A DNA stretch of 64,000 bases from UBA6912 sp963792895 (lineage in GTDB: Bacteria > Actinomycetota > Acidimicrobiia > Spongiisociales > UBA5794), in NCBI GenBank assembly GCA_963792895.1, contig CAWBYA010000007.1, positions 1 through 64,000 on the forward strand, given 5' to 3'. How positions within the stretch are numbered: the first letter of the stretch is position 1; every line of letters starts with the position of its first letter. The notes below the pieces were generated by a model, which searched no databases, was not told the origin of the DNA, and worked only from the letters and a program-made list of their open reading frames with translations. The position numbers and the translations under genes are program-made. Below, in pieces: positions 33,495 to 45,600 of the stretch.

Positions 33495-36400
33495 ATGGTT
33501 GAGAAGGCCGCCAGGGCCGTAGCCGTCGTCGGGGTCGGCGCGATCCTCCCCGATGCCCCCAACGCCGACGCCTACTGGGAGAACCTCACGGCCGGCCGCT
33601 ACAGCATCAGCGAGGTCACCAAGGACCGCTGGGATCCAGAGCTCTATTACGACCCCGATCCCCGGGCCCCGGACAAGACCTACTCCACCATCGGCGGGTG
33701 GGTGCGCGACGCCGCCTGGTCGCCGCTCGAATGGCGCCTCCCCATCCCGCCAAAGGTCAGCGACGCGATGGACCGCACCCAGAAGTGGTCGATCTCAGCA
33801 TCTCGCGAGGCGCTGATGGACTACGGCTACCCGAACCGTCCCCTCGACGCCGACCGCACGGCGGTCATCCTGGGCAACGCCATGGCGGGCGACATGCACT
33901 ACCTCACCTCGATGCGCGCCTACTTCCCCGAGTATGCCGACGAGCTGACGAGCGCGCCCAGCTTCCTGACCCTTCCCGCGGACGTCCGCGAGGCCATCGT
34001 CTCCGAATTCCACAGCGGCATCGGCAGGCGCTTTCCCAACATCACCGAGGACACGATGCCGGGTGAGCTCGGCAACATCATCGCCGGCCGTGTCGCCAAC
34101 CTGTACAACTTCCACGGCCCGAATTTCGTCGTCGACGCGGCGTGTGCGTCTGCGCTTGCTGCAATCGATGCCGCCGTCGAAGGCCTCGAGAACGGCGACT
34201 ACGACGCTGTCCTCACCGGAGGCATCGACGCCAATATGGGCGTCCCCAGCTTCATCAAGTTCTGCAAGATCGGTGCACTGTCGGCGACCGGCACGCGGCC
34301 CTACCACGACGGCGCAGACGGCTTCGTCATGGGGGAAGGCGCCGCGGTCATGCTGCTCAAGCGCCTTGCCGATGCGGAGCGCGACGGTGACCACATCTAC
34401 GCCGTCATCCGCGGCCTCGGCGGCTCGAGCGATGGAAAGGGCAAGGGCATCACCGCACCGAACCCCGTCGGTCAAGAGTTCGCCGTTGCCCGTGCCTGGA
34501 AGAACGCAGGGATCGCTCCCGACGAGTGCCACCTACATCGAGGGCCACGGCACGTCGACCAAGGTCGGCGACGTCGTCGAGGTGGAGGCGCTGTCGCGAG
34601 TGTTCGCCGACCTTGGCTTGAAGCCGGGCTCGATTCCCCTCGGCTCCGTCAAGTCGAACATCGGTCACCTGAAGAGCTCGGCGGGCGCCGCCGGGATGGT
34701 CAAGGCGATCAAGGCGCTCGACGAGAAGCTCATCCCGCCGAGCCTGGGCGGCACCGAGCCGAACCCCAACGTCGATTTCTCGCGCTCACCGCTCTACATC
34801 AACAAGGAGCTGGCGGAGTGGAAGACCGAGCCGGGACAAGTGCGCTCGGCAGGCGTCGAGCGCGTTCGGCTTCGGCGGGACCAACTTCCATGTCGTGCTC
34901 GAGGAGTACATCCCGGGACGGCTTCAGGTGAACCGCGAACGCGAGACGTATTCGTTCGTGACGCCCGCCCCTGCAGTCCGCGCCGGCGGGGACGACCTCA
35001 AGCCGCCGCTGCGCGGCGCCCTCGTCATCGGAGGCGCCGACGAGACCGCAGTGCTGGCACGGCTCCGCTCCGTCCATGCCGACGCAGCGGCCGGCACCGC
35101 CCCGCCGCCTGCGCCTCCCGCAGAGCGTGACCTGCGTGCCGAAGTGCGAATCGCCGTCGACTACGCCGACGCAGCCGACCTGGCGGCCAAGATCGAGAAG
35201 GCGATCGCAGCACTCGAGAGCGGCAATCCGTCGGCGTGGAAGCTCCTCGCCAATCAAGGCGTCTTCCACGGCGAGGGCGCCCCTCAAATGGTTGCCTTCC
35301 TCTACACAGGGCAAGGCTCCCAGTACATCAACATGCTCGATACGCTCCGCCACAGCGAGCCGATCGTCGAGAAGGCCTTCCGCGATGCCGACGCAGTCAT
35401 GGAGCCGATCCTCGGCAAGCCGCTCACCGACTACATCTTCGCCGACGCCAATGACCCTGCCGCGATGGAGCAGGGCGACGTGGAGTTGCGGGAGACGGAG
35501 ATCACCCAGCCGGCCGTGCTGACCGTCGACCTCGCCCTCACGCAGTTGCTGGCGGCCTACGGCGTCCACCCGGACATGGTGATGGGTCACAGCCTCGGCG
35601 AGTACGGCGCGCTCGTTGCCGCAGGGGCGCTCCCCTACGACGACGCGCTGCACGCTGTTGCAGGCCGCGGACGCGAGATGGCGCACGTCAACGTCGAAGA
35701 CCGTGGGCTGATGGCTGCCGTCTTTGCCCCGATCGAGGACATCCAGCGCGCCCTCGACGCAGTCGACGGCTACGTCGTCACCGCCAACATCAACAGCAGC
35801 AAGCAGGCCGTGATCGGAGGCGCCAGCGATGCGGTGCGCCAAGCGATGCAGATCCTCGCCGACCACGGCGCCCAGGTGGTGCCCGCTCCCGGTGAGTCAC
35901 GCATTCCACACCGAGATCGTGGCGCCGGCGAGCGCCCCGCTCGGCACGCTGCTCAGCCGGCTGCGCCTCGAGTCACCTGCCATTCCGCTCGTTGCGAACG
36001 TCGACGGCGAGTTCTACCCCATGGGCCCAAACGTGGCGCCGAAGATGATCGCGATCCTGGAGCGGCAGATTGCATCGCCGGTGCAGTTCGTGAAAGGCCT
36101 CCACACCCTTCACGACGCAGGGTGCCGCGTGTTCGTCGAGGTGGGCCCGAAGAAGGCGCTGCAGGGATTCGTCACCGACGTACTGGGTGACGATCCAGAG
36201 GTGACGGCCCTCTTCACCAACCACCCGAAGCAGGGCGACGTCGTCTCGTTCAACCAGGCGCTGTGCGGCCTCTACGCCGCCGGCCACGGTGTCGGCACGC
36301 GCGACGAGAGCGCGGCGCCGACGGCGACGCCTCGCCGCGAGGCGCCCCAGCCGACGCTGGTTGGCAAGGCGCCGGCGCCGAGCGCACCGCATGCGGCCAC

Positions 36401-39400
36401 CCCATCCCCCACCCCAAGCGTGACAGGAGACGGCGACGTGTACAACGAGCTCGGCCACCTCTTCGCCGACTTCCTCTCCAAAGGCTTCGAGATCTTCTCG
36501 GGGCAACAGCCAAGCCACGCCGGCGGCGCGCCCGGACCGGGTGCGATCACCGACCCCGTGGTCGTGACAGGAGCAGGGCTCGGGCTTCCCGGCCGGGCCA
36601 ACGTCTTCGGTGACGACAAGGTCCCGTCGATCCTCCACGGTGAGCAATTCATCGACACGATCCCGGTCAAGTACCGCCAGCTCATCGCCGACAAACACAT
36701 CACGCGGCTGGTGAAGAGCGAGGCGGGCGGCGGCCACTTCGAAGCCATCGACAACCAGGCAGACGTCATCAAGCTCGCCGGCCGCGGCGGCACCGTCGAT
36801 CTCGCTGCCGACTTCGGCTACCCCGCCGATCGCGTCGATGCCCTCGACCAAGCCTCCAAGCTCGCGATCGGCGCAGGCATCGATGCGCTGCGCGACGCCG
36901 GCATCCCGCTCGTGATGAACTACAAGACCACGACCACGGGCAGCAAGCTCCCGGAGCGCTGGATGCTGCCCGAGGCATATCGTGACACGACCGGCGTCAT
37001 CTTCGCCTCGGCGTTCCCCGGTGTCGACGGACTCATGGTGGAGGTCGACCGCTATTGGGAGGCCGAGACCCGAAGGCAGCGGCTGGAGGAGCTCCGCAGC
37101 CTCGCCCAGCGCATCGACGGCTCGGGCAACGGGGCCGGCCCGTTGGGCGAGGAGATCCGTCACCGGATCCAGGAGCTCGAAGCCGAAGACGAGCGCAATC
37201 CCTACCTGTTCAACCGCAAGTTCCTCTTCCAATGCGTGTCCATGGGGCATGCCCAGTTCGCCGAGTACATCGGCGCCAGGGGACCGAACACCCAGATCAA
37301 CGCGGCATGCGCCAGCACCACCCAGGCCGTCGCGATCGCCGAGGACTGGATTCGCGCCGGACGGTGCGACCGTGTCGTCGTCATCTCGGGCGACGACGTC
37401 ACGAGCGATCACCTGATCGAGTGGATCGGCTCCGGGTTCCTCGCCGTCGGCGCAGCGGCCACCGACGAGGTGGTCGAAGAGGCGGCACTGCCGTTCGACC
37501 GCCGACGCCACGGCATGATCCTCGGCATGGGTGCGGCAGCCGTCGTCGTCGAGGCGGCAGGCTCGGCACGTACCCGCGGCATCCAGCCGATCGCCGAGGT
37601 GCTGTCCGCCGTGACCGCCAACAGCGCATTCCACGGCAGCAGGCTCGACCCGAGCCACATCAAACACGTCATGGAGGACCTGGTCTCGACGGCCGAGCGC
37701 CGCTGGGGCATCGACCGGCACGAGATCGCACCGCAGACTGTGTTCGTCTCGCACGAGACCTACACGCCGGCTCGCGGCGGCAGCGCCCAAGCTGAGATCG
37801 ATGCGTTGCGCTTCGTGTTCGGAGACCTCGCCGACCAGATCGTGATCACCAACACGAAGGGCTTCACCGGCCACGCCATGGGGGTCGGTGTCGAGGACGT
37901 CGTCGCCGTGAAGGCGCTGGAGACGGGCATCGTGCCGCCGGTCCCGAACTTCAAGGAGGTCGACCCCGACCTCGGCAGCCTCAACCTGTCGCGGGGAGGC
38001 ACGTATCCGGTGCGCTACGCCCTCAGGCTCGGCGCCGGATTCGGGTCGCAGATCAGCCTCACCCTCTACCGCCTGGTGCCGTCCCCCACAGGAGCTCGCC
38101 CGCTGCCCGATCAGCTCGGCTTCGAGTATCGCCTCGTCGACCCCGCCGCGTGGAACCAGTGGCTCTCCACCGTGACGGGCATCGAGGGCGCAGCAGTGGA
38201 GGTCGAGAAGCGGACTCTCCGGGTACGGGATGATGGCCCCCCCGTGCGGGTGCCCGCCACGGCGCCACAGCGAGTGGTGACTCCTGCCGCCCGCTCGGCG
38301 GCGCCTGCCGCCACGGCGCCGTTGCCGGCTGCACCCGTGGCGACGCCCACGCCCGCCGCAACCCCAGCGGCCCCTGCGGCTCCTGTGACGCCGGCAGTCG
38401 CGCCGGCAGCGGCCCCGGCTCCGGCGGCCGCCGCTCCGGTCGCCCCAACGGCGGTGGACCCTGTCGAGGCTCGCGTCTTGGAGTTGGTGTCCCAGCAGAC
38501 GGGGTATCCGCCCGACATGCTCGACCTGGAGCTCGACCTCGAAGCCGACCTCGGCATCGACACCGTCAAACAGGCCGAGACATTCGCCGCCATCCGCGAG
38601 GAATACGACATCCCCCGCGACGACAACGTCGCGCTGCGCGACTACCCGACACTCAACGCCGTCATCAGCTTCGTCAGGGAACGCCGCCCCGACCTCGCCC
38701 AGACGCCAGACGTCAGAAGCCAACCACCAGATGTCGGCACCCAGACCACAGAGGCAACAGCTGTCGCTCCGGCGGCCGCCGCTCCGGTCGCCCCACCGGC
38801 GGTGGACCCTGTGGAGGGCCGCGTCTTGGAGTTGGTGTCCCAGCAGACGGGGTATCCGCCCGACATGCTCGACCTGGAGCTCGACCTCGAAGCCGACCTC
38901 GGCATCGACACCGTCAAACAGGCCGAGACATTCGCCGCCATCCGCGAGGAATACGACATCCCCCGCGACGACAACGTCGCGCTGCGCGACTACCCGACAC
39001 TCAACGCCGTCATCAGCTTCGTCAGGGAACGCCGCCCCGACCTCGCCCAGACGCCAGACGTCAGAAGCCAACCACCAGATGTCGGCACCCAGACCACAGA
39101 GGCAACAGCTGTCGCTGCGGCCATGCCCGCTGCGGTGGGCACGGACCCGGTCACGGAGAAGATCACGCAGCTCGTCGCTGCGCAGACGGGGTACCCGCCC
39201 GACATGCTCGACCTCGAGCTCGACCTCGAAGCCGACCTCGGCATCGACACCGTCAAACAGGCCGAGACATTCGCCGCCATCCGCGAGGAATACGACATCC
39301 CCCGCGACGACAACGTCGCGCTGCGCGACTACCCGACCCTCGCCGCCGTCGTCGCCTTCGTGAAAGAGCGCCGGCCGGACTTGGTGGCTGCGGCGCCTGC

Positions 39401-42400
39401 GGCTCCGACGCCCCCGGTCGTCGCCGAAACGCCAGACGCCAGACCGCAGACGTCAGAAGCACCAGCCGAGGTTGCGGCGCCCGCCGCAGTCGGTGGCGAT
39501 ACGGTGACGGCGAAGGTGCTCGAGATCGTGGCCGAGCAGACGGGGTACCCGCCCGACATGCTCGACCTCGACGCCGACCTCGAAGCCGACCTCGGCATCG
39601 ACACCGTCAAGCAAGCCGAGACATTCGCCGCCATCCGCGACGCCTACGACATCCCCCGCGACGACAACCTCGCCTTGCGCGACTACCCGACCCTGACCGC
39701 CGTCATCGGCTTCGTCCACGACAAACGACCCGACCTCGCGGGAGCGCAGACGCCAGACGCCAGACCGCAGACGTCAGAAGCACCAGCCGAGGTTGCGGCG
39801 CCCGCCGCAGTCGGTGGCGATACGGTGACGGCGAAGGTGCTCGAGATCGTGGCCGAGCAGACGGGGTACCCGCCCGACATGCTCGACCTCGACGCCGACC
39901 TCGAAGCCGACCTCGGCATCGACACCGTCAAGCAAGCCGAGACATTCGCCGCCATCCGCGACGCCTACGACATCCCCCGCGACGACAACCTCGCCTTGCG
40001 CGACTACCCGACCCTGACCGCCGTCATCGGCTTCGTCCACGACAAACGACCCGACCTCGCGGGAGCGCAGACGCCAGACGCCAGACCGCAGACATCAGAC
40101 CAGGCGGGCGCACCCAGTGCCGCACCTTCAGCTGAGGCGCCAAGCGACCTCATCGCCGGGGACGACGAGGCGGCGGCAGGCGTGCCACGGCGCATCCCCA
40201 CGGCGATGCTCCGGCCCAGCCTCGACGCGTGCGTGCCCACAGGCGTAGCGCTCGGTGAAGGCAGCCGGGTCGTCGTGATGATGGACTCCGGAGGGGTCGG
40301 CACGGCTCTCGTTGGGCGGCTCGAGAAGCTCGGCGCTGCCGTGCTGTCCATCGAGGACGCCCCGCAGGCTGAAGAGCTCGTGGCGCGCCTCGACGGTTTC
40401 GCTGCCGACGGGCCCGTGCAGGGCGTCTACTGGCTCCCCGCACTCGACCTGGAGGCGCCCATCGAGGACATGGACCTCGCCGCGTGGCGCGAGGCACTGC
40501 GCATGCGTGTCAAGCTGCTCTACGCCACGATGCGCCACCTGTACGACTCGGTCGGCGAGGCCGGTACCTTCCTCGTCTCGGCCACCCGGCTCGGTGGTCG
40601 CCACGGCTACGACGACGTCGGGGCGGTTGCTCCGCTCGGCGGGGCCGTCACCGGGTTCACCAAAGCGTTCAAGCGGGAGAAGCCCGATGCACTGGTGAAG
40701 GCGGTCGACTTCCCGGCCAGCCGCAAGACGGCCGCCCTCGCCGAGGCTCTCATCGCCGAGACGGAGCGCGATCCCGGGGCCGTCGAGATCGGCCGTATCG
40801 AAGATCAGCGGTTCACGATCGGGCTGCGCGAAGAGGCGCTGCCGTTCGAGACCGGCAGCGTCCAGCTCGGCCCCGACTCCGTTGTGGTCGTGACCGGAGC
40901 CGCAGGCAGCATCGTGTCGGCGATCACGGCGGACCTCGCTCGTGCATCCGGCGGCATGTTCCACCTTCTCGACCTGGTGCCTGAACCCGATCGCAACGAT
41001 CCCGACATCGCTGCATTCGCCACCGACAAGGACGGGCTGAAGCGAACGGTGTTCGAGCGACTGAAGGCGACGGGCGAACGGGCCACCCCGGCGATGGTCG
41101 ACCGGGAGCTCGCCCGCATCGAGCGCAGCCACGCCGCCTTGTCGGCTATCCAGGCGATCGAAGCCGCAGGAGGGCGCGTCCACTATCACAGCGTCAACCT
41201 GCTCGACGGCGACGCGGTCGGCGCTGCGATGACAGCTGCCGCTGCAGCGACCGGGACGATCGACCTGCTGCTCCATGCCGGCGGGCTTGGAGATCAGCCG
41301 GCGGCTGCCGGACAAGGAGCCGAGGGAGTACGACCTGGTCTTCGACGTCAAGGCGGACGGCTGGTTCAACCTGCTCAAGGGTCTCGGCGACACGCCGCTG
41401 CGCTCGAGCGTGGTGTTCTCCTCCGTCGCCGGCCGCTTCGGCAACAACGGGCAGACGGACTACAGCGCCGCAAACGACCTGCTCTGCAAGTCGACGTCGA
41501 GCTTCAAGACGAGCCGGCCCAACACCATTGGCGTCGCCATCGACTGGACGGCGTGGGGCGACATCGGCATGGCGACCAGAGGCTCCATACCGACCGTGAT
41601 GAAGGCCGTCGGCATCGACATGCTGCCGGCGCGCGCCGGAATCCCCATCGTGCGCCGGGAAGTCACCGGTCGCACCGAGACGGGCGAGCAGGTCGTCGGC
41701 CTGTCGCTCGGGATCCTGCTCGAAGAGTTCCACCCGAGCGGCGGACTCGACGTCGGTGACGACGGGGCGATCGCACGTCGTCTCGATGATGCCGGCGTCA
41801 TGGCGCAGCACGTGGAGGGGTTTGGGGTGTTCGAGGGCATCGTCGTCACAGCAAAGCTCGACCCCACGACGCAGCCGTTCCTCTTCGACCACCAGATCGA
41901 CGGCACGCCGGTGCTGCCGGGGGTGATGGGGGTCGAGGCCTTCGCCGAGACCGCCCACCTGGCATTCCCCGACCTCCACATCGTCGCAGTCGAGGACATG
42001 GACTTCCTGGCTCCGTTCAAGTTCTACCGGAACGAGCCACGCACGCTGAAGGTGATGGCGACCTTCACCGCAGAAGGCGATGAGGTGGTAGCTCACTGCA
42101 GGCTCGTCGGACAGCGCACGCTGGCCAATCAGACCGAACCCCAAGTGACCACTCACTTCACCGGGAGAGTGCGCCTCGGGGAGAAGCCACCTCGGCCAGG
42201 CAAGACCAAGGTGGAGACGCCTGCGGGACGCGCTGCGTCGCCGGCGGACATCTACGAGATCTATTTCCACGGTCCCGCATATCAGGTGTTGGACCAGGCG
42301 TGGGGTACGGCCGACATGGCCGCGGGTCTCATGGCGGCCGACCTTCCCGACAACCACGTCCCGGACTCGACACCTACCGTGACGGCACCGCGCCTTGCGG

Positions 42401-42684
42401 AGCTTGCGTTTCAGGCGTCAGGAATCTGGGAGATCGGGACGACAGGCGTGATGGCGCTGCCCATGCACATCGATCGAGTCGTCTACGCAGGCGACCCCGC
42501 CAAAGCCAAGGGTCGGATGACCGCCATGGTCACACCGCACGATGGCGGGTTCGACATCCGCGTCGCAGACGAGCGAGGCGCTACCTTCGTCGTGATGGAG
42601 GGATACCGCACCGTGCCGATGCCTGCGGGGCTGCCGGACGAACAGGTCGCCCCACTTCGCCGCGCCGTGACCGAGGACGCCTGA
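33495..42684 (+). CDS. PUFA-synthase-like type I megasynthase (KS-AT-KS-ACPx5-KR-DH), four +1 shifts
   Basis: ATG at 33495. About 3060 residues after correction. Domains: KS1 33520-34890 (Cys in DAACASAL, His in EGHGTST and NIGHLKSS); AT 35290-36230 (GHSLGEY serine, GQGSQY start); KS2 36550-38090 (NAACASTTQA, SHETYTP, TKGFTGHAMG); five ACPs 38460-40080; KR about 40250-41600 (VTGAAGSI nucleotide loop, GQTDYSAANDLL catalytic Tyr); hot-dog DH 41840-42640 (FDHQIDGTPVLPGVMG). No enoyl reductase and no thioesterase. Tandem ACPs plus this KR/DH style resemble PfaA/PfaC of polyunsaturated-lipid synthases, merged into one chain with an extra KS. The frame shifts at about 34529, 34857, 35883 and 41283, each fitting one extra base, while every domain is intact. 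Sequence error is likelier than decay. It is followed directly by the carboxylase (5-nt gap). Product unknown. Confidence 0.85.
38440..40090 (+). repeat. Five tandem acyl-carrier-protein repeats within the megasynthase
   Basis: Five copies of a module of about 85 residues (TGYPPDMLDL..DLEADLGID, TVKQAETFAAIR...YDIPRDDN) are joined by Ala/Pro/Thr linkers. Copies 1 and 2 are almost identical in DNA with a period of about 347 bp. Copies 4 and 5 are nearly identical with a period of 321 bp, linkers included. Copy 3 is a mixture. The near-identity of DNA points to recent duplication or gene conversion. At the position where carrier proteins normally have the phosphopantetheine Ser (GxDS), all five read GIDT. 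Confidence 0.9.
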
Positions 42685-42689
42685 CGGCG

Positions 42690-45600
42690 ATGAGCTTCTC
42701 CCGGATCGCAGTCGTCAACCGCGGCGAGCCGGCGATGCGACTCGTCAATGCGGTCGCCGAGTACAACCGAGAGCGCGGCACGTCGATCACCACCATCGCT
42801 CTCTACACCGAGCCCGACCGCCATGCGATGTTCGTGCGTGAGGCGGACGAGGCCCATTCGCTCGGTCCTGCCCACGTCACGGACCCGGACGGACAGCGTC
42901 ACGTCGCGTACGTCGACTACGACCTTCTGGAGAAGGCCCTCGTTGCAACGAAGGCGGATGCGGTGTGGGTCGGCTGGGGCTTCGTCTCCGAACAGGCCGA
43001 CTTCGCCGACCTGTGCGAGCGGCTCGGCATCACGTTCATCGGACCGAGCGCCGACGTCATGCGCCGGCTCGGCGACAAGATAACGAGCAAGCAGATCGCC
43101 GAGGCCGCCAGCGTACCGGTGGCCGCGTGGAGTCGCGAGCCCGTGGAGACGGTCGACGAAGCTCTCCGTCACGCCGAGAACCTCGGCTACCCCGTCATGA
43201 TCAAAGCGACCGCAGGCGGCGGTGGGCGCGGGATCCGCAAGGTGGCGAGCCCCGAGGAGCTGGAACCTGCGTTCACGGGCGCTCGGGCCGAAGCTCGCAG
43301 CGCGTTCGGCAACCCAACCGTGTTCCTCGAGAGTCTCGTCACCGGTGCTCGCCACATCGAGGTGCAGATCGTGGGCGACAGCGCGGGAACGGTCTGGCCT
43401 ATCGGGGTGCGCGACTGCACGGTGCAGCGCCGCAACCAGAAGATCATCGAGGAAGCGCCGTCTCCTGTGCTGAGCGACGAGCAGGACACCTTCGTGAAGG
43501 AAGCGGCGGCTCGACTCGGACGGGCGGCCGGCTACCGCAATGCGGGGACCGTCGAGTTCCTGTTCGACGAGCCGAGTGGCGAGTTCTTCTTCATGGAGGT
43601 CAACACGCGACTACAGGTGGAGCACCCCATCACGGAGATGACCACGGGGATCGACCTCGTCAAGATGCAGCTCGACGTGGCCCGCGGCATGCGCCTCGAG
43701 GGCGACCCGCCGGAGACGGTCGGGGTGGCGCTCGAGGCCAGGCTCAACGCCGAGGATCCCGACATGGGCTTCACCCCTGCGCCTGGCCTCGTGGAGATGC
43801 TCCGGCTACCGGTCGGTCCGGGCCTTCGCATCGACACCGGGATCGAGGAAGGCGACGAAGTTGCCGCTGAGTTCGACTCGATGGTCGCCAAGGTCATCGC
43901 CTACGGCCGGGACCGGCCGGAGGCCATCGCTCGGTTGGGCCGCGCCCTCAGCCAGATGCGCGTCCTCGTCCGCAACGGTGCGAGCAACAAGGCGTTCGTG
44001 CAATCGCTCCTCAGCCATCCCGACTTCGTGTCGTCGGACATCGATGTTGCGTGGGTCGATCGCTTGACCGCAGGGAGTAGCCGCACCGATCGCACCTACG
44101 CCGCGGTTGCCCTCGTGGCCGCCGGTATCGCCGCGTACCGCGCCCACATCGCACTCGAGTTGAAGGCCTTCCGTGCCTCCGCGGCTCGCGGCAGGCCAGA
44201 GGTCGACGACACCGTGGGCCACAAGGTCGAGCTCCGCTACGGCGGCGAGCGCTACAGCCTCAACGTGGGCCGGATCGCACCCGAGCGGTGGAGGATCACG
44301 ATTGACGATGCCGACGTCGAAGCGACCATCGAAGATCTCGGACGGGCGGGGTTTCGACTGCGGGCCAACGACAGGCGCTACCGCGTGCTCACAGCCACAC
44401 ACGGCGCCACCCACTACGTCGAGGTCGAGGGGGTTGCCCACCGGATAACGCACGACGAGGGTGGGATCGTCCGTGCTCCCAGCCCCGCAGTGGTCGTGTC
44501 GCTTCCCGTCGCAGAAGGCGATCATGTTGAGCCGGGCGACCGTTTGGCCGTCATCGAGGCCATGAAGATGGAGACCTCGCTCACGGCGGAGTTCGCCGGC
44601 ACGGTGCGCGAGGTGCTCGTCCGCGAGAACGTCCAGGTTGGACCCGGCACTGCCCTCTTGGTCATCGACCCGAGCGATCGGGGTGACGAGCGGCACACGG
44701 CTCGCGTCGACTTCACCCCACTGGAAGCCCGGGACGACGCTACCCACCGCCGTTGCCAGCACTACCTCTCAGAGCTCCGCTCGCTGTTGCTCGGCTGGGA
44801 CATCACGCCCGAACGGATCGCCTCGCTCGTGTCCCCGTCCGGCCCGCTGTGCACCGATCCGCCCGACGAAGCCGCCCTGCGGGTCGCCGAGGACGAGGTG
44901 CTGGCCATCTTCGTCGACATCATCTCTCTCTTCCGGCGCAACCCCGTGGACGACGAGATCGACGACACGCGGCGCAGCAGCGAGGAGTACTTGTTCAGCT
45001 ACCTGCGCAACCTGGAGTCCCGCGGCGACGGGCTGCCGGCTGGATTCATCGAGCGCATCACTCGCACCGTCGGCCACTACGGCATCGATTCGCTACGTCC
45101 CAGACCCGAACTGGAAGCCGTGTTGCTTCGCATTGCGAAGTCGTATTCCCGGATGGCGAGCCAGACGCCACCCATCCTTCGCGTCCTCGAGGACCGACTC
45201 GAACACGGATCACTGCGGGCCGACCTGCCGTTCCGTGCGCTGCTGGAGCGCCTGATCCTCCAAACCCGCGGCCGGTACCTCGCCGTCAACGACATGGCGC
45301 GTGAGGTCCACTATCACGCCTACGACGTGCCGTTCCTCGAGCGCGTCCGGCGCCAGACCTATGCCGACGTCGAGGATCAGCTGCGCTACTTCGTCGAGAA
45401 CCCGGAGGCAGACGATCGTGCGGGGCACGTCGCAGACTTGGTGGACTGCACGCAGCCGCTGATGCCGCTGATCTCGCGCCGGTTCGCAGGTGCGTCACCC
45501 GAGGTCCGGCAGACCCTCCTCGAGGTGATGACGCGGCGCTACTACCGGATCCGCCAGCTCGGGGACTTCACTCCACTGACCGTAGACGGTCACCCATTCG

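Noticed and set aside
35973..39071. A minus-strand open frame of 1032 codons opposite the megasynthase
   Set aside because: It is the antisense shadow of the KS2 and ACP region. It repeats whenever the ACP repeats and has no start signal, and the plus strand carries unmistakable KS and ACP motifs.
38440..40090. CRISPR array or other regularly spaced repeat
   Set aside because: The repeats are long, in-frame coding ACP modules with coding linkers, not short repeats with unique spacers.
33495..42684. Several separate PKS genes instead of one
   Set aside because: The pieces end in mid-domain (inside KS1, AT and KR) and rejoin perfectly after removing one base at each break, so one gene with shifts is the simpler reading.
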